The position numbers and the translations under genes are program-made. 64,000 nucleotides of DNA from an uncultured Shimia sp. (lineage in GTDB: Bacteria; Pseudomonadota; Alphaproteobacteria; Rhodobacterales; Rhodobacteraceae): the NCBI RefSeq assembly GCF_947493595.1, contig NZ_CANLRL010000011.1, positions 20,558 to 84,557 of the forward strand, written 5' to 3'. Under the pieces are notes generated by a model, which worked only from the letters and a program-made list of their open reading frames with translations, was not told the origin of the DNA and did not search any database. Shown here piece after piece: positions 1 to 8,816 of the stretch. How positions within the stretch are numbered: the first letter of the stretch is position 1; each line of letters opens with the position of its first letter.

Positions 1-421
1 CTTCCGAGCTTGCAAAGCGCGCTTTCTGCGCATTGCTGCCATTGTCCAAGTTGAAATCAATAACGGTTTCGACCCGCTTAGCAGACCTCAGGGCTATATG
101 CAGCGAATGTCCGAAAACCGCCCAGACCTGCAGAAATCGAATGTCTTCTTCGGGCTGAAATCAGCCGTAGGAGCAGATGTAGCAAAAGCCAGCATTGTCT
201 CGCATTGGAGCCACTCGGCATGCTGAAATGCTGCAGGACGCACGAATGTCTGGTCTAGGAAAAGCTGTGCCGCCGCGCACTACAGTGTTGTGAATGACCG
301 GTTGGTGCCGACAACAGAAGCCGTTAGAAAGGGCGGAAAGCATGCGTAATTGGGCTGACCCTGCGCTTTGGTCGAGCTCCCGATAGGATCACAGGATGAC
401 CGTGAACAAGGGAGACAGAAG
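1..421. other. gene-poor region with a dispersed degenerate repeat
   Basis: No credible gene is seen here. Positions 40-61 match 21476-21497 in about 19 of 22 bases (CATTGT, AAGTTGA and ATCAAT blocks in the same order), so this is one copy of a degenerate intergenic repeat. The other copy lies beside the recombinase at 21642-22274. The region ends at the IS110 remnant. Confidence 0.5.
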
Positions 422-1454
422 ATGGAATTTTACGTTGGATTAAATGTGTCGCTCCGAACGTGTGCGCTTTGCATCATTGATAACAAAGGCAAGGTTTAGC
501 TCGAGCGAGAGCTGCCATGCGAACGAGGACATCGCCGCCTGTCTTACCGCTTTTGAGCGACCAATAGAGCGCGTTGGTTTTGAAGCCGGAGCAATGAGCC
601 AACATCTGTTCTTTGGTTTGCAATCAGCTGGGTTCGATGTCGTCTGTATGGAGGCGCGTCAGGTGAGCGCCGCGTTGTCTGCCATGCGGAACAAAACCGA
701 CAAGACAGATGCAAAAGGCATTGCCCAGATTTTACGGACAGGCTGGTTCAGCCCTGTTCACATGAAGAGCCGGAAGGCCCACGGGTTGAGGGCGCTTTTG
801 AACACGCGAAAAGCGTTACTCAAGAAGACGATGGATCTGGCAAACGAAGGACGAGGGCTGCTGAAGATCTTTGGTGTGCGGGTGCCCCGAACAGGGAAAC
901 ACGGATCCTTTGATGGTCTGGTGCGGCCCATGATCGAGATGGACGATGTCCTTGCGCACGCGGTCATTCCGTTGCTCGACGCGCGGGCGGTCTTGTTCCA
1001 ACACGACTTAGAACTGGATCGGCGTGTGAAACGTGCGGCAACTCAGGATGACGTTTGCATGCGTATGATGACCGTACCAGGTGTTGGCCCGATTGCGGCG
1101 CTCACCTTAAAGGCGGCAGTTGATGATCCGAGCCGGTTCAGGCGTTCTCGTACTGTCGCTGCGCATTTTGGTCTTACACCAAGGCGCTTTCAGTCAGGGG
1201 AGCACGATAATCCTGGTCGAATATCGAAGGCTGGAGACCGGGATGTTCGGGCGACATTATATGCAACGGCTAATGCTTTGTTGATGCGAACGATGGCAGG
1301 GTCACAGATCAAATCTTGGGGCATGCGGCTGATGCGTACTAAAGGTCGACGACGCGCAGTTGTCGCCGTTGCCCGCAAACTTGCCGTTCTGCTTCATCGT
1401 ATGTGGATCGACGGCACTGAATTCCGTCAGGAACAAGTTGGAGGCACGGCATGA
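422..1454 (+). pseudogene. IS110-family transposase, decayed
   Basis: This would encode a DEDD-type IS110 transposase/recombinase (N-terminal DEDD_Tnp_IS110 domain and C-terminal Transposase_20 domain). The natural start is probably ATG at 422, giving MEFYVGLNVSLRTCALCII, but a TAG at 497-499 interrupts it. Homology-like reading continues past the stop (LERELPCE) and then changes frame near 521-527 into the long open frame that ends at 1454. In that frame the GFEAG motif, the NKTDKTDA motif and the C-terminal PGVGPIAALTL region are intact. The first catalytic Asp, expected in a VGLDVS-type motif, reads Asn (VGLNVS). Stop, frameshift and active-site change together point to an inactive element. 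A truncated protein from ATG 444 is possible but would lack the first catalytic segment. Terminal repeats were not identified, as is usual for IS110. Confidence 0.85.
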
Positions 1455-1978
1455 ACAAGTAGCCTACCAACTAACCTGACGGGATTGTCCAATCCGGACG
1501 AGGTTCGTGGATGAAGCCGAAAATGTCTGCTGCGCAATTTGAAGCGCGCCGGAAAGCGGGGCTCTCCACTTCCATTCCGACACATGCATGCAGCGGCGCA
1601 CTTCGAACGCCAAACCAGACTGCGAAGAGAAGCGTGACCCGGATATGCGATCCTTGATCATTCAAAAGAAGGAAAACGAGCTTGACCCAGACACCCAATT
1701 AGAGAAGCGAGCATTCGCAGCGCTCACGAGAAATTCACAGCCAAGCCTAAGGAGCTGACATTCAGGCAGCGCTTTGCTCCTACCTTTTCGCCCCTTGTCG
1801 ATCTAAGGCAGGTGACCGCATTCAGCGAACGGACAGCCCAAGCCCGTTAACTTGCAAGGGGGCAGCCAGTCGGTTTCTTCGCCAAGCGCCCGCTGGCAAT
1901 TTCAGTCCTTACCAAGCTTAGACATTGTGTCGCAAACGCAGATAGCACCCAACGGAACATCAGACACTGCCATTGTGT
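1455..1978. other. gene-free stretch between IS remnant and urease operon
   Basis: Only short unrelated open frames occur and no recognisable protein, RNA or strong palindrome was seen. It separates the IS110 remnant from the 3' end of ureG. Confidence 0.5.
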
Positions 1979-2608
1979 CTACCTTGGCCTTGAAGTAGCC
2001 AGCCCACCGACACTTGCAAGCAGGGCTACAATCTCATCCACGCCTTCACGATTGCACAGCGAGGCAAAGACAAATGGCCGCTCGCCACGCATCCTCTTTG
2101 CGTCCCGGTCCATGACCTCCAGCGACGCCCCCACATAGGGAGAAAGGTCGGTTTTATTGATGACCAGGATATCGGATTTGGTGATGGCTGGCCCGCCTTT
2201 ACGGGGAATTTCTTCGCCTGCGGCAACGTCGATCACATAGAGCGTCACATCTGCTAACTCCGGACTGAAAGTGGCCGATAAGTTGTCGCCACCGCTTTCA
2301 ATCAAAACAACTTCGACATCCGGATGCCGATCGACCATCTCGGCGATGGCGGCAAGGTTAATCGACGCGTCCTCGCGGATTGCGGTGTGAGGACACCCGC
2401 CGGTCTCAACCCCGATAATACGCTCCTGTGGTAAAATCTGCATGCGCATCAACGCCTCAGCATCTTCCTGCGTGTAAATGTCATTGGTGATAACACCTAT
2501 TGAGTGGGTGTCCCGCAACGCTTCGCTCAGAGCTGCCGTGAGCGTCGTTTTACCGGCGCCAACAGGGCCACCGATACCGACGCGAAGTGGACCATTCATC
2601 TGTGTCAT
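1979..2608 (-). CDS. ureG: urease accessory GTPase UreG
   Basis: UreG is the SIMIBI-class GTPase that powers nickel insertion into apo-urease with UreD, UreF and UreE in the cytoplasm. The 209-residue product starts [15 protein letters not shown] and has the P-loop GPVGAGKTT, the ETGGCPH metal-binding Cys-Pro-His motif, an [13 protein letters not shown] segment and the NKTD guanine-specificity motif. The chosen start (2608) overlaps the ureF stop codon by two bases, the usual translationally coupled arrangement. A longer in-frame extension to 2728 lies entirely inside ureF and is unlikely to be used. Length matches the family (about 205 residues). It is the last gene of the minus-strand urease operon. 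Confidence 0.95.
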   Translation of the reverse strand: MTQMNGPLRVGIGGPVGAGKTTLTAALSEALRDTHSIGVITNDIYTQEDAEALMRMQILPQERIIGVETGGCPHTAIREDASINLAAIAEMVDRHPDVEVVLIESGGDNLSATFSPELADVTLYVIDVAAGEEIPRKGGPAITKSDILVINKTDLSPYVGASLEVMDRDAKRMRGERPFVFASLCNREGVDEIVALLASVGGLATSRPR

Positions 2609-3249
2609 GTGCGGAAAATCCTTGAGTATTGAGTTTCGTGTTTCATCGCTGCGATATCCGTCAAGAAGTTCGAACTGGCCAAGTCGTCCAGAGTGGCGGT
2701 CGTCGCGCTCTCCGCGATCGCGCAACACAACGGGGTCAACGCGCGGATCAGTTTCTGCCCGTCTGTTTGACCAAGGGGCACAAGGCGCATCGCGACCGCC
2801 GCGAGATTGGACACGAAGGCTTGCAAGTAGACTTGGATGGTGAGTTCAAGCGGTAAGCCTTTCAGCTGCGCGGCGCGGCCAACGGCAACCGGGTAGGTCA
2901 GTCGTTCTAAGTCTAAGGCCCAAATCTCACCCGCCACATCACAAAACGCAGCGCCCTGAAGGCGAGTTTCCTTCAGTCGCTCTGCTGATGCAGCAAACGC
3001 GCAGTTAAGGGCGTCGATTTCGCACAAATCATCGGCGCTTACGCTGTAAGCTGCGCCGATGAACAGACTGTCGTTCCATCCCGCGCCATGTTGCAACACA
3101 TCGGTAATCCACATGACAACTTGCTCTGGGTTGACCACCTCTCCGGCATCAATGGCCCATTCCAAACCATGTGAATAGGTGAAAGCGCCTACCGGAAAGG
3201 CAGGCGAAAACCATTGCGTGAGGGTGAGGATATCAGTGGCTGTGGCCAT
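2605..3249 (-). CDS. ureF: urease accessory protein UreF
   Basis: UreF is the all-alpha accessory protein that joins UreD and UreG on the urease apoenzyme and gates GTPase action during nickel delivery. The family signature is clear near the N-terminus ([20 protein letters not shown]) and in the central region. The start is taken at ATG 3249 (MATATDIL); an ATG at 3267 is also in frame. Either overlaps the 3' end of ureE, and the gene ends overlapping the start of ureG, so ureE-ureF-ureG look translationally coupled. Product about 214 residues, normal for UreF. Confidence 0.93.
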   Translation of the reverse strand: MATATDILTLTQWFSPAFPVGAFTYSHGLEWAIDAGEVVNPEQVVMWITDVLQHGAGWNDSLFIGAAYSVSADDLCEIDALNCAFAASAERLKETRLQGAAFCDVAGEIWALDLERLTYPVAVGRAAQLKGLPLELTIQVYLQAFVSNLAAVAMRLVPLGQTDGQKLIRALTPLCCAIAESATTATLDDLASSNFLTDIAAMKHETQYSRIFRT

Positions 3250-3685
3250 GGGTGCGTCCGTGCCCATAGGCCCCGCCTTCCGGCGTGAAGGGCTCGACTA
3301 CTTCACGTACTGTGGCGCCAATCTTGTCCAGCATATCGCGGATAACATGGTCGCGCTGAATGAGCAGCCGACCTTCCTCGATTTGGCAGGGCGTATGGCG
3401 GTTTCCGATATGCCACGCAAGGCGCGGCAGGTCGTCACCTGAGACCTCCAGCAAGTCTTCTTTGGCGGCAACAACCTCAATTAAGCGACCGTCTTCCAAG
3501 GCAAATGCGTCCCCATGATCAAGTGACGTTGTATGCGCCAAATCAACAAGGAACTGTTCGGCACGCACTGTCGACAACATTTTGCGCCGTAGGAACCGGT
3601 CATCGTAGTTGAGCGTTACACAATCATAGGCACCGGACCAGTGGCCGGGTTTGCGAATTTGGCGGCTAGGGGGAAGCGTGGTCAT
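3233..3685 (-). CDS. ureE: urease accessory metallochaperone UreE
   Basis: UreE binds nickel and hands it to the UreDFG-urease complex. The product has the UreE N-terminal peptide-binding region (LNYDDRFLRRK) and the C-terminal metal-binding domain, ending in a short His-rich tail ([10 protein letters not shown]) consistent with nickel binding. Start is taken at ATG 3685, preceded by GAAGG; an upstream GTG at 3694 would add three residues. It lies between ureC and ureF with almost no spacing, in the usual Rhodobacterales order C-E-F-G. Confidence 0.93.
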   Translation of the reverse strand: MTTLPPSRQIRKPGHWSGAYDCVTLNYDDRFLRRKMLSTVRAEQFLVDLAHTTSLDHGDAFALEDGRLIEVVAAKEDLLEVSGDDLPRLAWHIGNRHTPCQIEEGRLLIQRDHVIRDMLDKIGATVREVVEPFTPEGGAYGHGRTHGHSH

Positions 3686-3696
3686 TGGATGCACCT

Positions 3697-5457
3697 TCAG
3701 AACATGAAATAGCGTTGTGCCATGGGGAGAACCTCGGCGGGTTGGCAGGTGAGAAGCTCGCCGTCAGCACGCACCTCGTAGGTTTCAGGATCCACTTCAA
3801 CCTCGGGAGTTACCGTGTTCAGAAGCAGATCGGATTTGCCAATGTTACGGGTGTTTTTTACCGCGACCGTGTCTTTGGCGAGGCCCAATCGCGCGCCAAT
3901 TCCGGCGTCTTGCGCGGCCTCGCTGACAAAGCAGACGGCGGAGTTTTCAACCGAGCGCCCATAAGCTCCAAACATCGGACGGGAGTAGACAGGTTGCGGC
4001 GTTGGGATCGAAGCGTTGGGGTCACCCATCTGCGCCATAACGATGCTACCGCCAAGTAAAACCATCTCAGGTTTTACACCAAAGAAGGCCGGATCCCACA
4101 GCACCAAATCTGCACGTTTGCCAACTTCAATACTGCCAATTTCATGGGCAATACCATGCGCAATTGCGGGGTTGATAGTGTATTTGGCAATGTAGCGGCG
4201 CACGCGGTAATTGTCGTTGTTTCCCGTTTCCTCAGACAGTCTGCCGCGCTGTTTCTTCATCTTATCGGCTGTCTGCCAAGTGCGGATCAACACTTCGCCG
4301 ACACGGCCCATGGCTTGACTGTCCGAGGCGATAATCGAAAACGCCCCCATGTCGTGCAGAATATCCTCAGCAGCGATGGTTTCGCGGCGTATCCGGCTTT
4401 CCGCAAAGGCGACATCTTCCGGGATCGACTTGTCGAGGTGGTGACAGACCATCAGCATATCGAGATGCTCTTCCAGAGTGTTCACTGTAAAAGGGCGGGT
4501 GGGATTGGTTGAGGACGGCAAGACGTGCTCTTCGCCACAGATCTTGATGATATCCGGCGCGTGACCACCACCTGCACCTTCGGTGTGAAAGGCATGGATT
4601 GTGCGGCCTTTTAGGGCTGCCACAGTGTTCTCAACAAAACCGGATTCATTGAGCGTGTCCGTGTGGATCATCACCTGGACGTCCAAGTCATCAGCCACTG
4701 AGAGGCAGCAGTCGATGGCGGCAGGCGTTGTCCCCCAGTCCTCGTGTAACTTCAAAGCGCAGGCGCCCCCAAGAATTTGTTCCTCCAAGCCAGCCGGAAG
4801 GGACGCGTTGCCCTTGCCGGCAAAGGCGAGGTTCATTGGGAAGGCATCCGCAGCCTGTAACATCCGTCCGATATGCCAAGGACCCGGGGTACAGGTGGTC
4901 GCCAAGGTGCCATGCGCTGGCCCAGTGCCGCCGCCCAACATTGTAGTTAGTCCGGAATGCAGCGCATCCTCGATCTGCTGAGGACAGATGAAATGGATAT
5001 GGCTGTCAAAACCACCGGCAGTCAGAATGCGGTTTTCCCCCGCAATGATCTCGGTGCCCGGCCCAACGATGACATCGACCCCCGGCTGCGTGTCCGGGTT
5101 TCCAGCTTTGCCAATCTTATGAATGCGGCCATCTTTTAGGCCGACGTCCGCTTTGTAAATGCCAGAGTGATCGACGATCAGCGCATTGGTGATAACTGTG
5201 TCCACGGCCCCTTCAGCGCGTGTGGCTTGCGACTGTCCCATCCCATCGCGAATGACTTTGCCACCACCAAACTTCACCTCTTCTCCGTAAACATCCTCTC
5301 GCAAACCCGTTGCACTGAATTGCGCCGCAGTGGCGCGCTCCACGATCAGATCTTTTTCAACCTCAATTATGAGGTCCGTGTCCGCCAGCCGCACTTTGTC
5401 GCCCACAGTGGGGCCGAACATAGCAGCATAGTCACTCCGGCTTATCTTGCCCGGCAT
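3697..5457 (-). CDS. ureC: urease alpha subunit UreC
   Basis: UreC is the catalytic subunit of urease, hydrolysing urea to ammonia and carbamate at a binuclear nickel centre. The 586-residue protein shows the HIHF nickel-ligand motif, the KLHEDWG segment with the lysine that is carbamylated, the mobile-flap region around MVCHHL with the active-site Cys and His, and the [12 protein letters not shown] motif. It is slightly longer than typical UreC (about 570). The start at 5457 overlaps the end of ureB by 26 bases, indicating coupling. Partner genes ureA and ureB lie just upstream. Confidence 0.97.
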   Translation of the reverse strand: MPGKISRSDYAAMFGPTVGDKVRLADTDLIIEVEKDLIVERATAAQFSATGLREDVYGEEVKFGGGKVIRDGMGQSQATRAEGAVDTVITNALIVDHSGIYKADVGLKDGRIHKIGKAGNPDTQPGVDVIVGPGTEIIAGENRILTAGGFDSHIHFICPQQIEDALHSGLTTMLGGGTGPAHGTLATTCTPGPWHIGRMLQAADAFPMNLAFAGKGNASLPAGLEEQILGGACALKLHEDWGTTPAAIDCCLSVADDLDVQVMIHTDTLNESGFVENTVAALKGRTIHAFHTEGAGGGHAPDIIKICGEEHVLPSSTNPTRPFTVNTLEEHLDMLMVCHHLDKSIPEDVAFAESRIRRETIAAEDILHDMGAFSIIASDSQAMGRVGEVLIRTWQTADKMKKQRGRLSEETGNNDNYRVRRYIAKYTINPAIAHGIAHEIGSIEVGKRADLVLWDPAFFGVKPEMVLLGGSIVMAQMGDPNASIPTPQPVYSRPMFGAYGRSVENSAVCFVSEAAQDAGIGARLGLAKDTVAVKNTRNIGKSDLLLNTVTPEVEVDPETYEVRADGELLTCQPAEVLPMAQRYFMF

Positions 5458-5764
5458 CTTTCAGCGCTCCCATGATGTGTTGATTAAAGCCATAGATGTG
5501 TCTCCGCCCCATAAAGGGCACCAACATCACCTCCCGGCGTTGTCCGGGTTCAAAGCGGACGGCTGTGCCCGCAGGAATGTCCAAGCGTCTGCCCAAGGCC
5601 ACATGACGATCAAATTCCAGCGCTGGATTTGCTTCGGCAAAATGATAGTGACTGCCCACCTGCACGGGGCGATCGCCGGTATTGGCCACCAACACCATAC
5701 GCGCACTGCGCCCGGCGTTGAGCGTGAGCGAGCCTTCGGCGGGAAATGTTTCACCGGGAATCAT
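5432..5764 (-). CDS. ureB: urease beta subunit UreB
   Basis: UreB is the small structural subunit that packs with UreA and UreC in the urease trimer. The 110-residue product begins [11 protein letters not shown] and carries the conserved [19 protein letters not shown] block and the GQRREV region. The start at 5764 overlaps the stop codon of the preceding small gene (ATGA overlap). A longer in-frame reading to 5836 would run through that small gene and is not supported. It is separated from ureA by the 55-residue membrane protein gene. Confidence 0.94.
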   Translation of the reverse strand: MIPGETFPAEGSLTLNAGRSARMVLVANTGDRPVQVGSHYHFAEANPALEFDRHVALGRRLDIPAGTAVRFEPGQRREVMLVPFMGRRHIYGFNQHIMGALKDAGQDKPE

Positions 5765-5928
5765 GTGCGCCGCCGTTTCCGCACGGCAGTCATCGTCCCA
5801 CCCACGATCACTGCGGACAGAACCACGGCGATCCAAGCGTACTCCCCATGACTATGGGGATGTGCTCCGGAATGGGCCATGGCTGGAGATGCTAAGAACC
5901 CACCCAAAAACGGTACCATATGTTTCAT
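5761..5928 (-). CDS. small His-containing membrane protein in the urease operon
   Basis: This 55-residue product is not a recognised urease subunit. It begins [20 protein letters not shown] (a signal-peptide-like start), then has a short His-rich stretch ([12 protein letters not shown]), one hydrophobic helix ([15 protein letters not shown]) and a basic tail ending RKRRRT. This suggests a periplasm-facing His-rich segment with a single membrane anchor. The start at 5928 follows a good ribosome site (GAGGAG, 8 bases upstream), and the stop overlaps the ureB start, so it is very probably translated. Position between ureA and ureB and the His content suggest a role in nickel handling or urease biogenesis, but that is inference. 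No function is claimed. Confidence 0.75.
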   Translation of the reverse strand: MKHMVPFLGGFLASPAMAHSGAHPHSHGEYAWIAVVLSAVIVGGTMTAVRKRRRT

Positions 5929-5942
5929 TGGCTCTAGCTCCT

Positions 5943-6245
5943 CTAACGAATTGGTTTGTGAACGGTGACAAGCTTGGTGCCATCCGGGAAAGTGGCTTCG
6001 ACCTGCACTTCGTGGATCATCTCCGGGATGCCCTCCATGCATTGGTCGGCTGAGACAACCTGTGCACCCGCTTCCATCATATCGGCCACTGACCGGCCAT
6101 CACGCGCGCCTTCCACTACACTGTCGGTAATCAAGGCGATGGCTTCTGGGTGATTGAGTTTAACACCCCGTGCCAAGCGCTTGCGGGCCACTTCGGCAGC
6201 CATGGCAATCAACAGTTTGTCTTTTTCTCTTGGGGTTAGATTCAT
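5943..6245 (-). CDS. ureA: urease gamma subunit UreA
   Basis: UreA is the smallest urease subunit. The 100-residue product is typical: [13 protein letters not shown] start, [11 protein letters not shown], the EGARDG motif, and the C-terminal [19 protein letters not shown] block. It follows ureD with one base between the ureD stop and the ureA start. The separate ureA and ureB genes, unlike the fused form in Helicobacter, are usual for proteobacteria. Confidence 0.97.
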   Translation of the reverse strand: MNLTPREKDKLLIAMAAEVARKRLARGVKLNHPEAIALITDSVVEGARDGRSVADMMEAGAQVVSADQCMEGIPEMIHEVQVEATFPDGTKLVTVHKPIR

Positions 6246-6246
6246 G

Positions 6247-7047
6247 TCAGATCATCCAGCATCGAGGAAGGTCGCCACCATGCAGCTCTCGCAGAACCGG
6301 CAGCAGGGTTTTTCTGAGGGTGAAATCGTCTTCCGCAAGCAGGCGCAGGACCAACACATCCTGTTGGAGCAGGCTCACACCGCCGGTTTCCGAAAGCATC
6401 TCTCGCAGCGAGGCCAGGTGCCGCTCCGCATCTTTTGCAACCAAAACCACCAGAGCCATCGCCCCAGCGCCGTTACCGATAAATGGCCTATCCAGATGCG
6501 CCTGCACATTTCCAGCCAAAGACATCGCATCTTTAAAGAGCGGCGTGCCCGCGCGCCGGATATCAATCCGGTCGCGAAACCGAACATCGGTCAGCACTTC
6601 ACCCATTGCAGGGCGGCCAAAGACCAAAGGCTCGACCATGAGCAGAGATGCGCCTGGATCCAGATCAATGCTCAGGCGACGGTCCAACGCACTCCCGTTG
6701 AACAGAATGGTTTCTTGAGGCAACCAATTGAGCCGTGCTCCCACTTCGACCCGAAGGCGGTTGCGGATCTGACCAGTCTGATTGGGTTGCGCCTTGTAAG
6801 CCCGTTCGCAAGCTTGGGTCGTCAAGGTGAGCGTGGTGTCCTTTGCCAAATGACCCGAGAAAGTGAATTGGTCGCCGCCTGTGATCCCGCCCGCAGTGTT
6901 CAACAGGACGACATCCATCGCTGCCCTGCAGGATTTTGGGAACAAACATCTGAACGACCCGGCTTGGTGAAGGTCATCTAAAACAGAACGATTCCCAACC
7001 ATTTTTGTGCCCACGCGCAACGTGCCCTTCGCGCGCGGAGGGTGCAT
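6247..7047 (-). CDS. ureD: urease accessory protein UreD
   Basis: UreD (UreH) is the scaffold that binds urease and recruits UreF and UreG for nickel activation. The core is clear: [50 protein letters not shown]. The start is uncertain. ATG 7047 gives MHPPRAKG, close to the usual UreD start and a product of 266 residues; an in-frame ATG at 7176 would add 43 residues without family resemblance. Neither has a strong Shine-Dalgarno. It heads the minus-strand urease operon, divergent from urtA. Confidence 0.9.
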   Translation of the reverse strand: MHPPRAKGTLRVGTKMVGNRSVLDDLHQAGSFRCLFPKSCRAAMDVVLLNTAGGITGGDQFTFSGHLAKDTTLTLTTQACERAYKAQPNQTGQIRNRLRVEVGARLNWLPQETILFNGSALDRRLSIDLDPGASLLMVEPLVFGRPAMGEVLTDVRFRDRIDIRRAGTPLFKDAMSLAGNVQAHLDRPFIGNGAGAMALVVLVAKDAERHLASLREMLSETGGVSLLQQDVLVLRLLAEDDFTLRKTLLPVLRELHGGDLPRCWMI

Positions 7048-7468
7048 CGTTTGGAGGGGCGATATGTCTGCCAGACGTGTGATCGGCGAATCCTCTTGGT
7101 GCGTAGAACTGTTCTTGGTTCTGACGTCTAGAGGGCAAAACGCCATCCAAATTGGCAGCGTTGCGGCCTTGCGCAAGAGCGATCGTCTATTTTTTACGCG
7201 CTCACCGTGATTTTAGCTCAAAAAAAAAGCATACGCGAAGGCCGTTAAGGAATTGCAGTGCCTCAGGTTTGCTTATTTCGCGGCAATGCAGAATCGATTG
7301 GACACCTGCCGGAGACACGCTGTCAAAAACCGGAGGTGTGTGACGACCATACGAATTGGACCTCGAAGCGGCCGCCACACGAATTGCAACATGACGTTGC
7401 GGGGACAGGTAAGAGAAATCGGCACATATGTGCAAGGTCTCTCTCCCGCGCCCTGCCTGGAGGCTAAT
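7048..7468. promoter_or_regulatory. divergent ureD-urtA control region
   Basis: The region separates the minus-strand urease operon from the plus-strand urea transporter operon, so it must hold both promoters. Two inverted repeats are visible: GCACATATGTGC at 7422-7433 (perfect) and GCAAC-N5-GTTGC at 7386-7400. Neither matches a canonical NtrC site. Nitrogen control would be expected from biology but cannot be assigned from a motif here. Confidence 0.45.
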
Positions 7469-8749
7469 ATGAATTTTCTCAAATCCACACTCGCCGGATC
7501 AATCGTCTTTGCGTCACTGGCCGGTACCGCCATGGCTGACGAAGACACCATCAAAGTTGGCGTTCTGCACTCCCTTTCTGGCACAATGGCGATCTCTGAG
7601 ACCACTTTGAAAGACACCATGTTGATGCTGATTGATCAGCAGAATGCAAAAGGCGGTCTGCTCGGTAAGCAGCTGGAAGCTGTGGTCGTCGACCCTGCTT
7701 CAGATTGGCCGCTGTTTGCCGAAAAAGCGCGCGAGTTGCTGACGGTGCATGATGTTGACGTGATCTTTGGAAACTGGACGTCAGTGTCACGTAAATCGGT
7801 ACTGCCGGTGATTGAAGAACTGAACGGTCTGCTGTTCTATCCGGTGCAGTATGAAGGCGAAGAATCTTCTAAGAACGTGTTCTACACCGGTGCCGCGCCA
7901 AACCAGCAAGCCATCCCGGCCACAGATTATTTCCTGGATGAGCTGGGTGTCGAGAAATTTGCCCTGCTGGGAACAGACTATGTGTACCCACGCACCACAA
8001 ACAACATTCTCGAAAGCTATCTCAAAGGCAAAGGCGTTTCCGATAGTGACTTGTTTGTGAACTACACGCCGTTTGGCCACTCTGACTGGTCCAAAATCGT
8101 GGCTGATGTTGTGGCTCTTGGTGCTGACGGCAAAAAGGTCGGCGTGATTTCAACCATCAACGGTGACGCCAACATCGGCTTCTACAAAGAACTGGCCGCG
8201 GCGGGTGTGTCTGCCGACGATATTCCAGTTGTCGCCTTCTCCGTGGGGGAAGAAGAACTGGCAGGCCTCGATACCTCTAATCTCGTGGGTCACCTCGCAG
8301 CGTGGAACTACTTCCAGTCTGCGGATGCTGAGGTGAACGCCGAGTTTGTGAAAAATTGGAAAGCCACAATGGGTGAGGAGCGTGTCACCAACGATCCAAT
8401 GGAGGCCCACTTCATCGGGTTCAACATGTGGGTGAATGCGGCAACAGAAGCTGGGTCTACTGACGTAGATGCCGTGCGGTCTGCCATGTACGGACAAGAA
8501 TACCCGAACCTGACAGGCGGGACCGCGGTGATGTTGCCAAACCACCACTTGGCCAAGCCCGTCCTGATTGGCGAAATCCAAGACGACGGACAGTTTGATA
8601 TCATCAGCCAGACAAGTGAAGTCCCCGGTGACGCCTGGACTGATTTCCTGCCTGAGTCAGCTGTGCTGATGTCAGACTGGAAAGATCTGGACTGCGGCAT
8701 GTACAACACCGAGACCCAGACCTGCGTTCAAACGCTGTCAAACTACTAA
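7469..8749 (+). CDS. urtA: urea ABC transporter substrate-binding protein UrtA
   Basis: UrtA is the periplasmic urea-binding protein of the Urt ABC importer. The start at ATG 7469 follows GGAGG; residues 1-23 form a Sec signal ending TAMA. Mature sequence begins DEDTIKVGVLHSLSGTMAISETTL, characteristic of UrtA (Peripla_BP_5/6 fold), and the product ends with a Cys-containing DCGMYNTETQTC segment. Length 426 is normal. Longer upstream in-frame reading lacks signal-peptide character. It is the first gene of urtABCDE, divergent from ureD. Confidence 0.96.
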   Translation: MNFLKSTLAGSIVFASLAGTAMADEDTIKVGVLHSLSGTMAISETTLKDTMLMLIDQQNAKGGLLGKQLEAVVVDPASDWPLFAEKARELLTVHDVDVIFGNWTSVSRKSVLPVIEELNGLLFYPVQYEGEESSKNVFYTGAAPNQQAIPATDYFLDELGVEKFALLGTDYVYPRTTNNILESYLKGKGVSDSDLFVNYTPFGHSDWSKIVADVVALGADGKKVGVISTINGDANIGFYKELAAAGVSADDIPVVAFSVGEEELAGLDTSNLVGHLAAWNYFQSADAEVNAEFVKNWKATMGEERVTNDPMEAHFIGFNMWVNAATEAGSTDVDAVRSAMYGQEYPNLTGGTAVMLPNHHLAKPVLIGEIQDDGQFDIISQTSEVPGDAWTDFLPESAVLMSDWKDLDCGMYNTETQTCVQTLSNY

Positions 8750-8762
8750 GACGAGCTCTTGT

Positions 8763-8789
8763 GAAGAGGGCCGACACTCGGCCCTCTTC
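8763..8789 (+). terminator. strong hairpin between urtA and urtB
   Basis: A perfect 12-bp inverted repeat (GAAGAGGGCCGA / TCGGCCCTCTTC) with a 3-base loop lies 14 bases after the urtA stop. No long U-run follows. It probably acts as an attenuator or 3' stabiliser giving more binding protein than permease. Confidence 0.75.
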
Positions 8790-8816
8790 CATATAAATGA
8801 CGCGGACACTTCCGAC

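Noticed and set aside
161..343. A 60-residue minus-strand open frame
   Set aside because: No ribosome site, no family resemblance, and it lies within a degenerate repeat region.
5761..6042. Longer 93-residue form of the small urease-operon protein
   Set aside because: The extra N-terminus overlaps ureA in another frame, while the internal ATG at 5928 has a good ribosome site and a signal-like start.
7155..7175. Possible sigma-54 promoter (GG-N10-GC) upstream of urtA
   Set aside because: The TTGC element is poor and the site is about 300 bases from urtA and inside the possible longer ureD reading frame.
7422..7433. GCACATATGTGC palindrome as an NtrC site
   Set aside because: NtrC sites have GCAC and GTGC half-sites with a wider gap and flanking bases that do not fit here.
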